This document shows, in pieces, positions 8,885 through 17,848 of a DNA stretch of 64,000 bases; within the stretch, counting starts at the first letter, position 1, and each line of letters begins with the position of its first letter. Both the position numbers and the translations under genes were made by a program. The stretch is taken from the NCBI GenBank assembly GCA_041397825.1, contig JAWKVX010000006.1:453258-517257 (forward strand). The letters run 5' to 3'. The notes beneath the pieces were generated by a model. The model had not been told where the DNA came from. It saw nothing but the letters and a program-made list of their open reading frames with translations, and did not search any database. The stretch comes from JANNSX01 sp041397825. Its GTDB lineage: Bacteria > Pseudomonadota > Alphaproteobacteria > Rhizobiales > Hyphomicrobiaceae.

Positions 8885-10840
8885 TCAGCCGGTCTTGTCA
8901 CCTCGGAGCGCCTTGACGAAGCGTCCGACGAGTCCGGTCAAACCGCCGGCGCGTTGGGCGGAGGCATCGGCGAGAGTCTCGAGCGCTCGGTGGCCGTTCC
9001 GGTCGGACCGGGCGCCGGCGATTTCGTCGATGACAATCCGCTGTCGCACCGGGTCCTTCGGGGCTGCGGCCGGGCCTGACCTGGAGGCCATGCCGGCCTC
9101 GGGGCGGCGCGGCGTGCCTGGAGCGCGGGGAGCCGGGCTGGATTGAGCCCGCGCGGGATCATTCGGCCCTCGCGCTGGCGCATCCGTTCGGCCGACGGGC
9201 GTTCCGGCGATCCTCGGTCGGATCTCGATCGATGCCTCGGTGTCCAGCCCGGCACTCAGGCTTGCCGGTAGCTTGGGCACGGGTTGGCCCGGCCCTCTGC
9301 CGGGGCTGACGATCGCTCTCGGTGGGGCGGGCGTCGCCGGGGCAGGTTCAGTCTCCGCCGCTGCGGCGAGACGCGCGGAAACCGGGGCGGCCGGCCGAAA
9401 CGGCACCTCCGCAGTGGTCGTCGATGATGCCGGTCGCAAGGCGCTTGCCGCAACCTGCTGCTGCGTTTCTTGCGGTCCTGCTCGTTCGGTCATGCCGCCG
9501 ACATGCCGCGCCGTCTCGACGGTTCTCGCCACGAGAGCAGCGACATCGTCGAAGACGCGATCGGTGCGATCCTGCGGCCGTTTGGGGGGGCGAAGCGCCG
9601 CCGGCTTGCCGGTTGGGGTTCTCGAGGCCGAGGAAGCGGCGATCTCTGCAGGCGCGGGTGGATAGGGTGCGCCATCGTCATTTGCCGGCACCGAGACCAG
9701 GATCGGCTCAGGCGAATGTTCGAGCGTGGTTGCGGCGGGCGACTCGACCGCGAGAGACTCGATATCGAGTGGGATCTCGATCACCGGCGGCAGCACGGCA
9801 ACGACGGGTCTGATAGACCGACTGTCGACAAATCGCGTGGGGCGGCCAGCGGCCAGAACGGCGGCCTGCTCGATCCAGCTGCCGATGCGTGTTCGATCGC
9901 CGAGGGCGAGGGCCTTCATGACCGCGGCGACCTCGTCGGCGGTCCAAGCGGCGATCGCCGCGTAGCGCGAGACGCCGAGCGCGGCGAGGCGCTGCGCCAT
10001 GTCCGCATCGATGCCGGCTATGTTGGTGAGATCATTCGGCTCGTCGAGGCGCGAATCCGCTTCGCGGCCCGCAGCAGGAGCTTCGACGGCGGCTCGGGGC
10101 TCGGCGGACGCCGGACCTGGCGGGTCGGCACGCACCTCCGCCTGGATCTCGACCGCCGGCATGAGGTCGGGCGCGATCGCCGGCGGCGGCCAAGCCTCGC
10201 CGGCACGGCGTGCGATGAGCCGCGCCGCATAGCGGGTCTCGCGTCCCGTTGCGAGCATCGCGGCCTGCTCGATCCAGTTGCCACGCGAGACGATCCCCGA
10301 TTGACCGAGCATCCGCTCGAGCATTGCGACGCCCTTCGAATCGATACTGGCAAGCGCTTCATAGCGGTTGAAGCCGGCGGCGCTGACGACGCTGACGCAG
10401 GCCGAGGGCAGATCGCGGATCAAGGAGAGGTCGTCGCCGGGCTGCATGGGCCTGGCCGCAGCCGCGGCGAGCACGTCAAGTGCCGACTCGTCGGGTTCCT
10501 TATGGGGTCCAGCCGATTCGACCAGTTGCTCTCGCGGCTCCGTCGGCGGCTCTGCCGTCGCGGGCGGTTCCGGAGCGGGGTCGGCCTTGTCCCATGCGCC
10601 GAGCAGCGCTAAGGCCTCGTCGAGCTTGCGGCGGGCGTTGAGATAGTGATTGCCGCTGAGCTCCGCCTCGAGCGTCTCGCGGAGGCGCTCGGCGGAGACG
10701 ATGCTCAGTCGCTCCCCTGAGGCCTCGCGCTGCTCCAGCTGACGGAGCGCCCGATAAGCCTCGACGCGACCGAGCTCCTCCTCGAGCTTGGCGCGAGTCT
10801 CGGTCAGTGTCTCGATCAGCCGGTCGACGGGTGGGGCCAT
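8885..10840 (-). CDS. Proline-rich protein with two helix-hairpin-helix repeats
   Basis: The product is 651 residues. Residues 1-80 are helical and charged. A first repeat at about 137-198 (LSLIRDLPSACVSVV ... GNWIEQAAMLATGR) and a second at about 270-332 (LTNIAGIDADMAQRL ... GSWIEQAAVLAAGR) are copies of one unit. The unit matches the helix-hairpin-helix domain fused to NuoE and ribosomal L21 in many alphaproteobacteria (COG3743-like). The second copy keeps the hairpin better than the first. Residues 333-620 are disordered, rich in Pro, Ala and Arg. No signal peptide or membrane helix is seen. DNA or protein binding is possible; the actual role is unknown. Confidence 0.75.
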   Translation of the reverse strand: MAPPVDRLIETLTETRAKLEEELGRVEAYRALRQLEQREASGERLSIVSAERLRETLEAELSGNHYLNARRKLDEALALLGAWDKADPAPEPPATAEPPTEPREQLVESAGPHKEPDESALDVLAAAAARPMQPGDDLSLIRDLPSACVSVVSAAGFNRYEALASIDSKGVAMLERMLGQSGIVSRGNWIEQAAMLATGRETRYAARLIARRAGEAWPPPAIAPDLMPAVEIQAEVRADPPGPASAEPRAAVEAPAAGREADSRLDEPNDLTNIAGIDADMAQRLAALGVSRYAAIAAWTADEVAAVMKALALGDRTRIGSWIEQAAVLAAGRPTRFVDSRSIRPVVAVLPPVIEIPLDIESLAVESPAATTLEHSPEPILVSVPANDDGAPYPPAPAEIAASSASRTPTGKPAALRPPKRPQDRTDRVFDDVAALVARTVETARHVGGMTERAGPQETQQQVAASALRPASSTTTAEVPFRPAAPVSARLAAAAETEPAPATPAPPRAIVSPGRGPGQPVPKLPASLSAGLDTEASIEIRPRIAGTPVGRTDAPARGPNDPARAQSSPAPRAPGTPRRPEAGMASRSGPAAAPKDPVRQRIVIDEIAGARSDRNGHRALETLADASAQRAGGLTGLVGRFVKALRGDKTG

Positions 10841-10916
10841 CGGGACGCAGCACTCCGGTTGTCACGTTCATCATCCTACGGCGCGTCCGCCCCGGCGTCC
10901 AACACCGAGAGTGGTC

Positions 10917-11816
10917 TCAGCCGCGGTCTGGCCGTCGATTGTTGCCAGCGGCCGGCATCGGCACGCCGGTCGCCAGGAAGACAGCCAGGCAAGCAAGGAG
11001 CATGCCTAAGAATTGCAGCGGCACGAGGGTTTCGCCGAAAATGGCATAAGCCATCAGGGCCGTAGTCGGCGGCACAAGGTAGAAATAGGCCGCCACGCGG
11101 GCGATCGCGCCCCGCCGGATCATGAGCATCAGGAGCGAGATCGCGCCGAGCGACAGCACGAGGACAGACCAGCCGAGCGCAAAAATGAGCTCTCCCGTCC
11201 ATTCGACCCGGCCCTGCTCGAGCATGAGAGCGGCGAGAGCGACGACCACGGTCCCGCCGAGAAACTGGAAAGTTCCTGCGGAGACGAGACTGTGACCACC
11301 CCCGAAACGCTTCTGGTAGATGCTGCCGAGCGTGATTCCGGCGAGGCCGAGGAGGGCCGCGCCGACGGTGCTCGGCTGGGCGTCGGCTGACCCTTCGGCG
11401 ATCCGGGGCCAGAGCACGAGCGCGACGCCGGCAATTCCGAGGGCGAGGCCGAGCCAATGTCGCGGCCGGACCTGCTCCCTGAGCCACCAGGCCGCGAGAA
11501 AGGCGGTCAAAATCGGCTGCATCGACACGATGAGCGCCGAGATGCCGGCCGACATGCCCTGGGCGATGGCCCAGAAGACCGGGCCGAGATAGCCGGCGTG
11601 CAGAAGCGCGCCGGCAACCGTCGCGTGCGCCGCCGCCCGCCGGTCGGGCCAGGTGGCGCGCGTCGCCACCGCGACACCCGCGATGAGCAGCAGCGCCAGT
11701 CCGAAGCGGATGGTCAGGAAGGTCAGTGGCTCGGCATGAGCCGCGACGATCTTCGAGAAGATGAAGCCGGTCGACCAGAGCAGGACGAACAGGAAGGGAA
11801 TGAGGCGGGCCGGCAT
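10917..11816 (-). CDS. EamA/DMT-family transporter
   Basis: The product is 299 residues with about ten hydrophobic helices arranged as two EamA repeats, the normal size for a drug/metabolite transporter. I chose ATG 11816 because the protein then starts MPARLIPFLFVLLWSTGFIF, directly with helix 1, as in the family. The frame is open 35 residues further upstream without membrane character. FLAAWWLREQVRPRHWLGLA is a typical end of the first repeat. The substrate cannot be read from sequence; metabolite or amino-acid export is usual. It is divergent from the RTX-repeat gene. Confidence 0.87.
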   Translation of the reverse strand: MPARLIPFLFVLLWSTGFIFSKIVAAHAEPLTFLTIRFGLALLLIAGVAVATRATWPDRRAAAHATVAGALLHAGYLGPVFWAIAQGMSAGISALIVSMQPILTAFLAAWWLREQVRPRHWLGLALGIAGVALVLWPRIAEGSADAQPSTVGAALLGLAGITLGSIYQKRFGGGHSLVSAGTFQFLGGTVVVALAALMLEQGRVEWTGELIFALGWSVLVLSLGAISLLMLMIRRGAIARVAAYFYLVPPTTALMAYAIFGETLVPLQFLGMLLACLAVFLATGVPMPAAGNNRRPDRG

Positions 11817-11958
11817 GGCACTCGGCGAGATTGGAACGGTGGGAAAGGGCCTGCGAACCGAGATGGCCGCCCTATGACATTCGATAGCTATCCGAAAGTG
11901 CGGGGCGACACCATAGTCCATGCAGCAGGATTCGGGTCAACTGAAAGCGGGCAGCGCC

Positions 11959-13578
11959 GTGGCCATCATCAAGGGAACGAAGAAGAAGGATATCCTCACC
12001 GGTACGGCCGGCGCGGATACGATCAGCGGACTCGACGGCGACGACCGATTGCTCGGAGGGCAGGGCAGTGACAAGCTGCTAGGCGGTAACGGCAAGGACA
12101 CGTTGCGCGGCGACGATGGCAACGATGTGCTGGACGGTGGAAACCATGGAGACAAGCTCTATGGCGAGGATGGAAAGGACCTCCTGAAAGGTGGCGCGGG
12201 CAACGATACGCTGGACGGCGGTGAACATAACGACAAGCTCTACGGCGGATCGGGCAACGACACGCTCAAAGGCGGCTATGACGACGACTACGTCAATGGT
12301 GGCGATGGCAATGATCTCATCATCGCTGGCTACGGCAGGGATACATTCGTCGGTGGCAAGGGCGTGGATACCGTGGCCTACACGGGCGTACTCGGTGCCG
12401 TTAACGTCAGCCTGACTTCCGGCAAGGGCGACAACGCCGCTTTCGGCGACACCTTCAGCGGCATCGAGAATGTCACCGGGACGGCATTCAGCGATGTCAT
12501 AGTCGGCGATGCCAACGCCAACACGCTCGTGGGCGGCGCCGGCTTCGATACCCTCTGGGGCAACCCGGGCGACGATATCCTGATCGGTGGCGCGGGGGGT
12601 GACACGCTGATGGGCGGGGCCGGCGCGGACCAATTGGTGGGAGGGGACGATAACGACACGGCGGACTACAGCTTTGCCGTGTCCGGCGTGATCGTTGACC
12701 TGCTCGATCCTTCTCTCAACACGGGAGAGGCTCTCGGTGACACCTATCAGTCGATCGAGAGAATCGACGGCAGCGACCACGATGACGAGCTCTATGGCGA
12801 CGACGGAAACAACACCATCGATGGTGCAGACGGCGATGACGTCATCTATGGCCGTGGCGGCAATGACGTTCTCACCAACGGGCAGGGAAATGATTTCATT
12901 GACGGAGGTGCCGGCGACGACCTTATCATCTATATCATCGACAGCGGCAGCGATACGATTCATGGCGGCGCCGACAACGATTGGCTCTACGTTCTCTTCT
13001 CCGCCGGCGGCGTCACCATAAACCTGACCTCGGGGACGGGTGGCGGGGCAGCAGCAGGCGACACCTTCGCCACGATCGAGAACGTGCATGGGAGCCAGTT
13101 CAACGACACGCTGACGGCCGCACTCAACGGATGGGTCAACGGCGGCGACGGCAACGACACGATCGTCGATTCAGGCGGCACGGAATATCTCTACGGCGGC
13201 GAGGGAAACGACATACTGACCGACAATGTTCTTGGCAGTGAGGACGGGCTCAAGGATGTATTCTGGTTGGGCTACGATCAGGGCACCGATACCATTCTCG
13301 GTTTCGATGACGGTCAGGATCTGCTGCGCATCAGCCAAAGTGAATTCGGAATAACGTCGTTGGCAGCAAACCAGGTGATCAACAGCCTCACCTCGGCAGC
13401 GACCATTGCGAGCGCGCAGTTCATCTACGAGACGGATACGAAGACCTTGTGGTTCGACCAGGACGGCACCGGCGTCGTCGGGCCGGTCGCCGTCGCGGTC
13501 ATGAGCAGCTATGTGGGTACGCTCGACAACCTGAACTTCGAGGTAACCACCCAGACGATGAATATGTTCGTCGGCTGA
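11959..13578 (+). CDS. RTX-type calcium-binding repeat protein, probably secreted
   Basis: The product is 539 residues from GTG 11959. Glycine/aspartate nonapeptides of the GGxGxDxLx type (GGAGNDTLDGG, GGSGNDTLKGG, GGAGFDTLWG) fill most of the first 250 residues and recur later. They are broken by VNVSLTSGKGDN-like and VTINLTSGTGGG-like segments. Such repeats bind Ca2+ as parallel beta-rolls once outside the cell. There is no N-terminal signal peptide, as expected for type I secretion with a C-terminal signal. No catalytic domain is recognised. The start is uncertain: VAIIKGTKKKDILTGT resembles the usual N-terminus of such proteins, but an in-frame ATG at 11920 is possible. No type I exporter genes lie in the window. 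Confidence 0.85.
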   Translation: MAIIKGTKKKDILTGTAGADTISGLDGDDRLLGGQGSDKLLGGNGKDTLRGDDGNDVLDGGNHGDKLYGEDGKDLLKGGAGNDTLDGGEHNDKLYGGSGNDTLKGGYDDDYVNGGDGNDLIIAGYGRDTFVGGKGVDTVAYTGVLGAVNVSLTSGKGDNAAFGDTFSGIENVTGTAFSDVIVGDANANTLVGGAGFDTLWGNPGDDILIGGAGGDTLMGGAGADQLVGGDDNDTADYSFAVSGVIVDLLDPSLNTGEALGDTYQSIERIDGSDHDDELYGDDGNNTIDGADGDDVIYGRGGNDVLTNGQGNDFIDGGAGDDLIIYIIDSGSDTIHGGADNDWLYVLFSAGGVTINLTSGTGGGAAAGDTFATIENVHGSQFNDTLTAALNGWVNGGDGNDTIVDSGGTEYLYGGEGNDILTDNVLGSEDGLKDVFWLGYDQGTDTILGFDDGQDLLRISQSEFGITSLAANQVINSLTSAATIASAQFIYETDTKTLWFDQDGTGVVGPVAVAVMSSYVGTLDNLNFEVTTQTMNMFVG

Positions 13579-13624
13579 ACGCCTTTCGGTCGTCTGGAGC
13601 AAGCCGGCAGCGCTTCCAGCGTGC

Positions 13625-13990
13625 TTACACGTGGACCAAACCCAGTGCCACGGCTCGTGCCAATGCTTGCTCGCGGGTTATCGAGTGAAGCTTGCGGCGG
13701 GCATTGGCCAGATGCAGACGGACGGTCGGCCGCGAGATGCCGAGCCGCGCAGCAATTTGAAGATCCTGGCAACCCTGTGCGAGTGCGGTCAGGCATTCCA
13801 GCTCGCGGCGTGAAAGACATGGCGAGCCCGGTCCTGTTCCGCTCGGCGAATGCGACTTGGCTGGATCGGGTCCGCCGCTATCTGCCATGTCGATGGCAGC
13901 TATCCTCGATGCCGTGCGGGTGAGTGAGCGACTTATGTATTTGCTGTGCATGCCGCCATCCCCTCGGTTCGGCGGGTGCCGACCGATCAT
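13625..13990 (-). CDS. Short LuxR-type helix-turn-helix regulator
   Basis: The product is 121 residues. The C-terminal 65 residues form a GerE/LuxR DNA-binding domain: LSRRELECLTALAQGCQDLQ, then IAARLGISRPTVRLHLANAR. About 50 residues precede it, with no autoinducer or receiver domain. It is either a stand-alone HTH protein or a regulator that lost its sensor domain. The real start could be internal, for example at MADSGG. Its stop is 46 bp from the stop of the convergent RTX gene, so it may regulate that gene, but no direct evidence exists. Confidence 0.7.
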   Translation of the reverse strand: MIGRHPPNRGDGGMHSKYISRSLTRTASRIAAIDMADSGGPDPAKSHSPSGTGPGSPCLSRRELECLTALAQGCQDLQIAARLGISRPTVRLHLANARRKLHSITREQALARAVALGLVHV

Positions 13991-14060
13991 GCAGATCTCG
14001 GGTCCATGAGAGTTCTTGCCGTCCGGTTCTCAGCAGGCGGTCGCAGCCTGCTGAGCATCG

Positions 14061-14738
14061 CTACGTGTCCGGGAAACGGCCCGACCATCCCGGAGCCAAT
14101 CCGCTGACGACGGCCGTCGCGGCGGCGAGTGCCTCTTGGGCGTCGAAATTTTCCGGATCGATGTGCGAATCCAGCCAGAGGCCAAATACCAAGGCGTTGA
14201 TGGCTCTGGCCTTGGGCCGGGCCTTACCGATGTCACCGCCCTGCTCAGGCATTTGAGCGAAGGCATCCGTCAACTCGCGTACATAGACGAGGTCGGCCTC
14301 ACGCGTGTTGGTGCGGTAGAGCACCTGGGATCGTGCTTCCCCCCAGGTCGTGTACCAAAGACTGAGCAGCTCCGGGTGCCGGCCGACGAACGCGATGTCA
14401 TGGGCCACGACCGCCGCCACCCGATCCTCCGGGCTGAGCGTCGGCTTTCGAACATGCTTGTCCCAACTCGCTTCATAGATATCACCGGCGTGATTGAGAG
14501 CGGCGGCGATGAGTTGGTCCTTGGTCTTGAAATGGAAAGTCACCAGCCCGCGCGAAAGGCCGGACATCTCGGCGATGGTCGCGAATGTGGTGCCATCCAG
14601 CCCACGCTCCGCCATGACTTTGATCGCGGCCTCGATCAGCGACTGCCTCGTCACCTCACCTTTGATCTTCCTCAGGTCCACGATCCTGCTTTCCATCAAG
14701 GACTTTGCCGGCGCGACAAGCTCGCCCGAAGGGATCAT
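14061..14738 (-). CDS. TetR-family transcriptional regulator (BetI-like)
   Basis: The product is 225 residues. The TetR DNA-binding domain lies near residues 27-75: TRQSLIEAAIKVMAERGLDG, TTFATIAEMSGLSRGLVTFH, FKTKDQLI. The ligand domain is BetI-like in length and pattern. ATG 14738 has GGAGG 6 nt upstream. It is divergent from the M81 metallopeptidase gene at 15026. Two tandem palindromes directly upstream (14764-14779 and 14793-14808) are the likely operators for self-repression and control of the neighbour. The ligand is unknown. Confidence 0.88.
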   Translation of the reverse strand: MIPSGELVAPAKSLMESRIVDLRKIKGEVTRQSLIEAAIKVMAERGLDGTTFATIAEMSGLSRGLVTFHFKTKDQLIAAALNHAGDIYEASWDKHVRKPTLSPEDRVAAVVAHDIAFVGRHPELLSLWYTTWGEARSQVLYRTNTREADLVYVRELTDAFAQMPEQGGDIGKARPKARAINALVFGLWLDSHIDPENFDAQEALAAATAVVSGLAPGWSGRFPDT

Positions 14739-14763
14739 GCCATGCCTCCGCTTTTGAAACTAG

Positions 14764-14779
14764 TTGGCTAGACAGCCAA
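14764..14779. promoter_or_regulatory. Palindromic operator 1 of the TetR regulator
   Basis: TTGGCT AGAC AGCCAA is a perfect 6-bp inverted repeat with a 4-bp spacer, 26 bp upstream of the TetR start. It shares the layout xTGGCT-N4-AGxCAA with a second copy centred 29 bp away, about three helical turns. The AT-rich TTTATATAATTA lies between the two and may be a -10 region. Assignment to the adjacent TetR protein is inferred from position and repetition. Confidence 0.65.
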
Positions 14780-14792
14780 TTTATATAATTAG

Positions 14793-14808
14793 CTGGCTGG
14801 CCAGTCAA
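14793..14808. promoter_or_regulatory. Palindromic operator 2 of the TetR regulator
   Basis: CTGGCT GGCC AGTCAA matches operator 1 at 11 of 16 positions and keeps most of its dyad, the outer pair being imperfect. A third half-site, TAGTTGG, occurs at 14831-14837. The rest of the gap to 15025 shows no gene. Confidence 0.6.
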
Positions 14809-15025
14809 TTAAATTCTGCGGAGTCGATGCTAGTTGGTGAATGGTCGGTTGCGACGTGCATTGCGCCCACCGTCACGAGCCCTTACTGGCGACCGGCCGG
14901 GTCGGCCTCCTGTTTTCCGACGCACAGGGTGTGGTCGTATGTGGCCTCGCGCGCCGGCGTCCCTGGAAAGCATGTCTCCAGCCTGCTAGGCCCGCCTGGA
15001 TGCCCACGATCGACAGGAGCCGGCG

Positions 15026-16534
15026 ATGCGACCGACAGTGCTGATTGGCGGTTTCTCTCACGAGACGAATGCCTTCAGCAGCGAGCGGACAGGTCTCGAC
15101 AAGTTCAAGGCACGCGAGCTTCTGCATGGCGACGAGATGTTTCGCCTCCGCCATACCAATCACGAGATCGCGGGCTTTCTGGCCGCAGCGGAGGCCCATG
15201 GCTGGCGCGTCCGGCCGTCGATCGCGGCCGCCGCCATGCCGAGCGGTCTCGTCACCGCCGAAGCCTTCGCCTTCATCGCCTCGGAGCTGGTGGCCGCTGC
15301 GGCGCAGTCGCCCGCTCCCGATGCGATCCTCCTGTTTCTGCACGGGGCCATGGTGGCGGAGGGGATCACGGATGGCGAAGGCGAGCTGCTGGCGCGTCTA
15401 CGGGCCATTGTCGGGTCGGACATACCCATCGCGGCCGTGCTCGACCTGCATGCCAATGTCACCGACCGGATGGCCGAGCAGGCGAGCCTGCTCATGTCCT
15501 ATCGGACCTATCCTCACATCGATCTGGCCGAGCGCGGCCGCGAGGCCGCCGACATCATCGCCCGCGCTCTCAATGATGGACGCCGGCTGGCAACCGTCGT
15601 CGCCCGTGGGCCGCTCATCGACGGGTGCAACGATGGTCGGACTCAGGGTGGCCCGATGGTTCCCCTTCTGGCGCGCGCCCGGGACTTCGAGTGTGAGTCT
15701 GGCGTGCTGTCCGTCAGCATCAATGCCGGGTTCCCCGATAGCGATATTCGCGAAGCCGGGCCGAGTGTGACGGTCTCGGGGGATGCGCCGCGCGTGCGCC
15801 TGCAGGAGATCGCCGATGATCTAATGCGCGAGATCTGGGACCGGCGCGACGAGAAGACGGTCGAGTATCTTTCACCTGCTGAGGCCGTCCGGCGAGCGCT
15901 GGCGGTGACGCCGGGATCAGGCCCGGTCGTCATTGCCGACTATGCGGACAATCCGGGCGCTGGCGCTTACGGCGATGCGACCGACCTGCTCAAGGCGATG
16001 CTCGAGGCGCGCGTCGAGAACGCGGCCTTCGGAGGTCTCGTCGACCCCGTGGCTGCCCGCGCTCTGCACAGCGCCGGGGTCGGTGCCGAGGTCAAATTGG
16101 TGCTCGGTGGGCGGCATGCCCCGGAGCAAGGCGGCGGCCCTCTGACGCTCGAGGGCACGGTGCTGCAGGTCTCCGGCGGAACTTTCACCTACCGCGGGCC
16201 GATGTGGACGGGAGGAATCGGCAGCCTCGGTCCAACGGCGGCGCTTCGCGTCAGCGGCATCGACATCCTGGTCATATCGGAAAATGCACAAATGCTGGAC
16301 GAGGCCATGTTCCTCGCCGGTGGCATCGAGCCACGCGAGAAGGCCGTGATCGGCCTCAAGTCGATGCATCACTTCCGAGGCGCCTTCGAGCCGATGGCAC
16401 GCGCCGTGCTGGTCTGCGACACGGGTGCCCTCGCTACGCCCGACTACGGGAGGCGGCCCTTCCGCCACCTCCGTCGGCCGGTCTATCCGCTCGATCCGGT
16501 GGAGACGTGCCTCGCAACATGGCGCGGCGGCTGA
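15026..16534 (+). CDS. M81-family metallopeptidase (MlrC-like)
   Basis: The product is 502 residues, the usual length for the MlrC family, named for the microcystin-degradation protein. Most members cleave unknown small peptides or amides. The N-terminus has GGFSHETNAFS with a conserved His-Glu. LDLHANVTDRM and SYRTYPHIDLAERG carry the further His and Asp residues expected to bind zinc. The C-terminal MlrC domain shows PVVIADYADNPGAGAYGDAT. Location is cytosolic, with no signal peptide. It is divergent from a TetR regulator with two operators between, so its expression is probably induced by a ligand of that regulator. Confidence 0.88.
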   Translation: MRPTVLIGGFSHETNAFSSERTGLDKFKARELLHGDEMFRLRHTNHEIAGFLAAAEAHGWRVRPSIAAAAMPSGLVTAEAFAFIASELVAAAAQSPAPDAILLFLHGAMVAEGITDGEGELLARLRAIVGSDIPIAAVLDLHANVTDRMAEQASLLMSYRTYPHIDLAERGREAADIIARALNDGRRLATVVARGPLIDGCNDGRTQGGPMVPLLARARDFECESGVLSVSINAGFPDSDIREAGPSVTVSGDAPRVRLQEIADDLMREIWDRRDEKTVEYLSPAEAVRRALAVTPGSGPVVIADYADNPGAGAYGDATDLLKAMLEARVENAAFGGLVDPVAARALHSAGVGAEVKLVLGGRHAPEQGGGPLTLEGTVLQVSGGTFTYRGPMWTGGIGSLGPTAALRVSGIDILVISENAQMLDEAMFLAGGIEPREKAVIGLKSMHHFRGAFEPMARAVLVCDTGALATPDYGRRPFRHLRRPVYPLDPVETCLATWRGG

Positions 16535-16558
16535 GGCGAAGAGGCCTCCGGCCGAGCT

Positions 16559-17848
16559 TCACCCGAACCGCTGACGGCTGACCTCGATCGCATCCTCGAA
16601 GGTTCGGAGGCCGGTGTGCGGTGTCGAGACGAGCACGGCCATGTTGCCTGGCTTATGCTGGTTCTTGAGCATTTGCATATGGGCCTTCGGGATCTGCTCC
16701 CAAGGGAAGACTTCGGACATGCAGGGGTCGATGCGGCGATCGACGACGAGCTTGTTGGCCTGGGCCGCCTGCAGGAGGTTGGCGAAGTGCGAGCCTTGCA
16801 CGCGCTTCTGGTGCATCCAGAGATAGCGTGCGTCGAGCGTCAGGTTGTAGCCCGTGGTGCCGGCGCAGATGACGACCATGCCGCCGCGCTTGACGACGAA
16901 CAGCGAAACCGGGATCGTCGCCTCGCCCGGATGCTCGAAGACGAAGTCGACATTGTTGCCCTTGCCGGTGATGTCCCAGATCGCTTTGCCGAAGGTGCGG
17001 ACCTCCTTCGCCCAGGCATCATATTCGGGCGTTCCGACCTTGGGCATCTGGCCCCAGCATTTGAAATTCTTGCGGTTGATGACGCCCTTTGCACCCAGCT
17101 GCATGACGAAGTCGCGCTTGTCGTCCTCGCTGACGATGCCGATCGCATGCGCGCCGGCCGTCGCGCAGAGCTGCACCGCCATCGAGCCGAGGCCGCCTGA
17201 AGCGCCCCAGACGAGGACGCTGTGCCCCGGCCGCAAGATGTGCGGACGGTGTCCGAACAGCATGCGGTAGGCGGTGGCCAGCGTCAGCGTGTAGCAGGCG
17301 CTCTCCTCCCAGGTCAGATGCCGCGGACGCTCCATGAGCTGGCGGTCCTGCACGCGTGCGAACTGGGCGAACGAGCCGTCCGGCGTCTCGTAGCCCCAGA
17401 TGCGCTGCGAGGGCGAGAACATCGGATCGCCGCCGTTGCACTCCTCGTCGTCGCCATCGTCCTGATTGCAGTGGATGACGACCTCATCGCCGACCTTCCA
17501 GCGCTTCACCTTCGAGCCGACGGCATAGACGATGCCGGAAGCGTCCGAGCCGGCCACGTGGACGGGATTCTTATGGACATCCTTGATCGGCGAGATCGGC
17601 TTGCCGAGCGCCGCCCAGACGCCGTTGTAGTTGACGCCGGCCGCCATCACGAGAACCAGCACGTCGTGGCTGTCTAGCTCCCAGGTGGGAACCACCTCCA
17701 CCTGCATGGCGGTGTCGGGATTGCCGTGACGCTCGGCGCGAATGGCCCAGGCGTACATTTTCTTCGGAACATGCCCGAGTGGGGGAATTTCGCCAATCTC
17801 GTAGAGATCCTTGCCGCCGACCGCACTGACTGCCGCTAGTTTGCTCAT
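16559..17848 (-). CDS. ccr: Crotonyl-CoA carboxylase/reductase
   Basis: The product is 429 residues. Ccr reductively carboxylates crotonyl-CoA with NADPH and CO2 to (2S)-ethylmalonyl-CoA, the key step of the EMC pathway. It is a zinc-independent medium-chain dehydrogenase. Seen are the characteristic N-terminus, VMAAGVNYNGVWAALGKPIS, HVAGSDASGIVYAVG, the nucleotide-binding VLVWGASGGLGSMAVQL, and RVQGSHFANLLQA, whose His is conserved in the family. Its start is divergent from the 99-aa membrane protein and ecm. The 320-bp region between them has several palindromes. Confidence 0.95.
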   Translation of the reverse strand: MSKLAAVSAVGGKDLYEIGEIPPLGHVPKKMYAWAIRAERHGNPDTAMQVEVVPTWELDSHDVLVLVMAAGVNYNGVWAALGKPISPIKDVHKNPVHVAGSDASGIVYAVGSKVKRWKVGDEVVIHCNQDDGDDEECNGGDPMFSPSQRIWGYETPDGSFAQFARVQDRQLMERPRHLTWEESACYTLTLATAYRMLFGHRPHILRPGHSVLVWGASGGLGSMAVQLCATAGAHAIGIVSEDDKRDFVMQLGAKGVINRKNFKCWGQMPKVGTPEYDAWAKEVRTFGKAIWDITGKGNNVDFVFEHPGEATIPVSLFVVKRGGMVVICAGTTGYNLTLDARYLWMHQKRVQGSHFANLLQAAQANKLVVDRRIDPCMSEVFPWEQIPKAHMQMLKNQHKPGNMAVLVSTPHTGLRTFEDAIEVSRQRFG

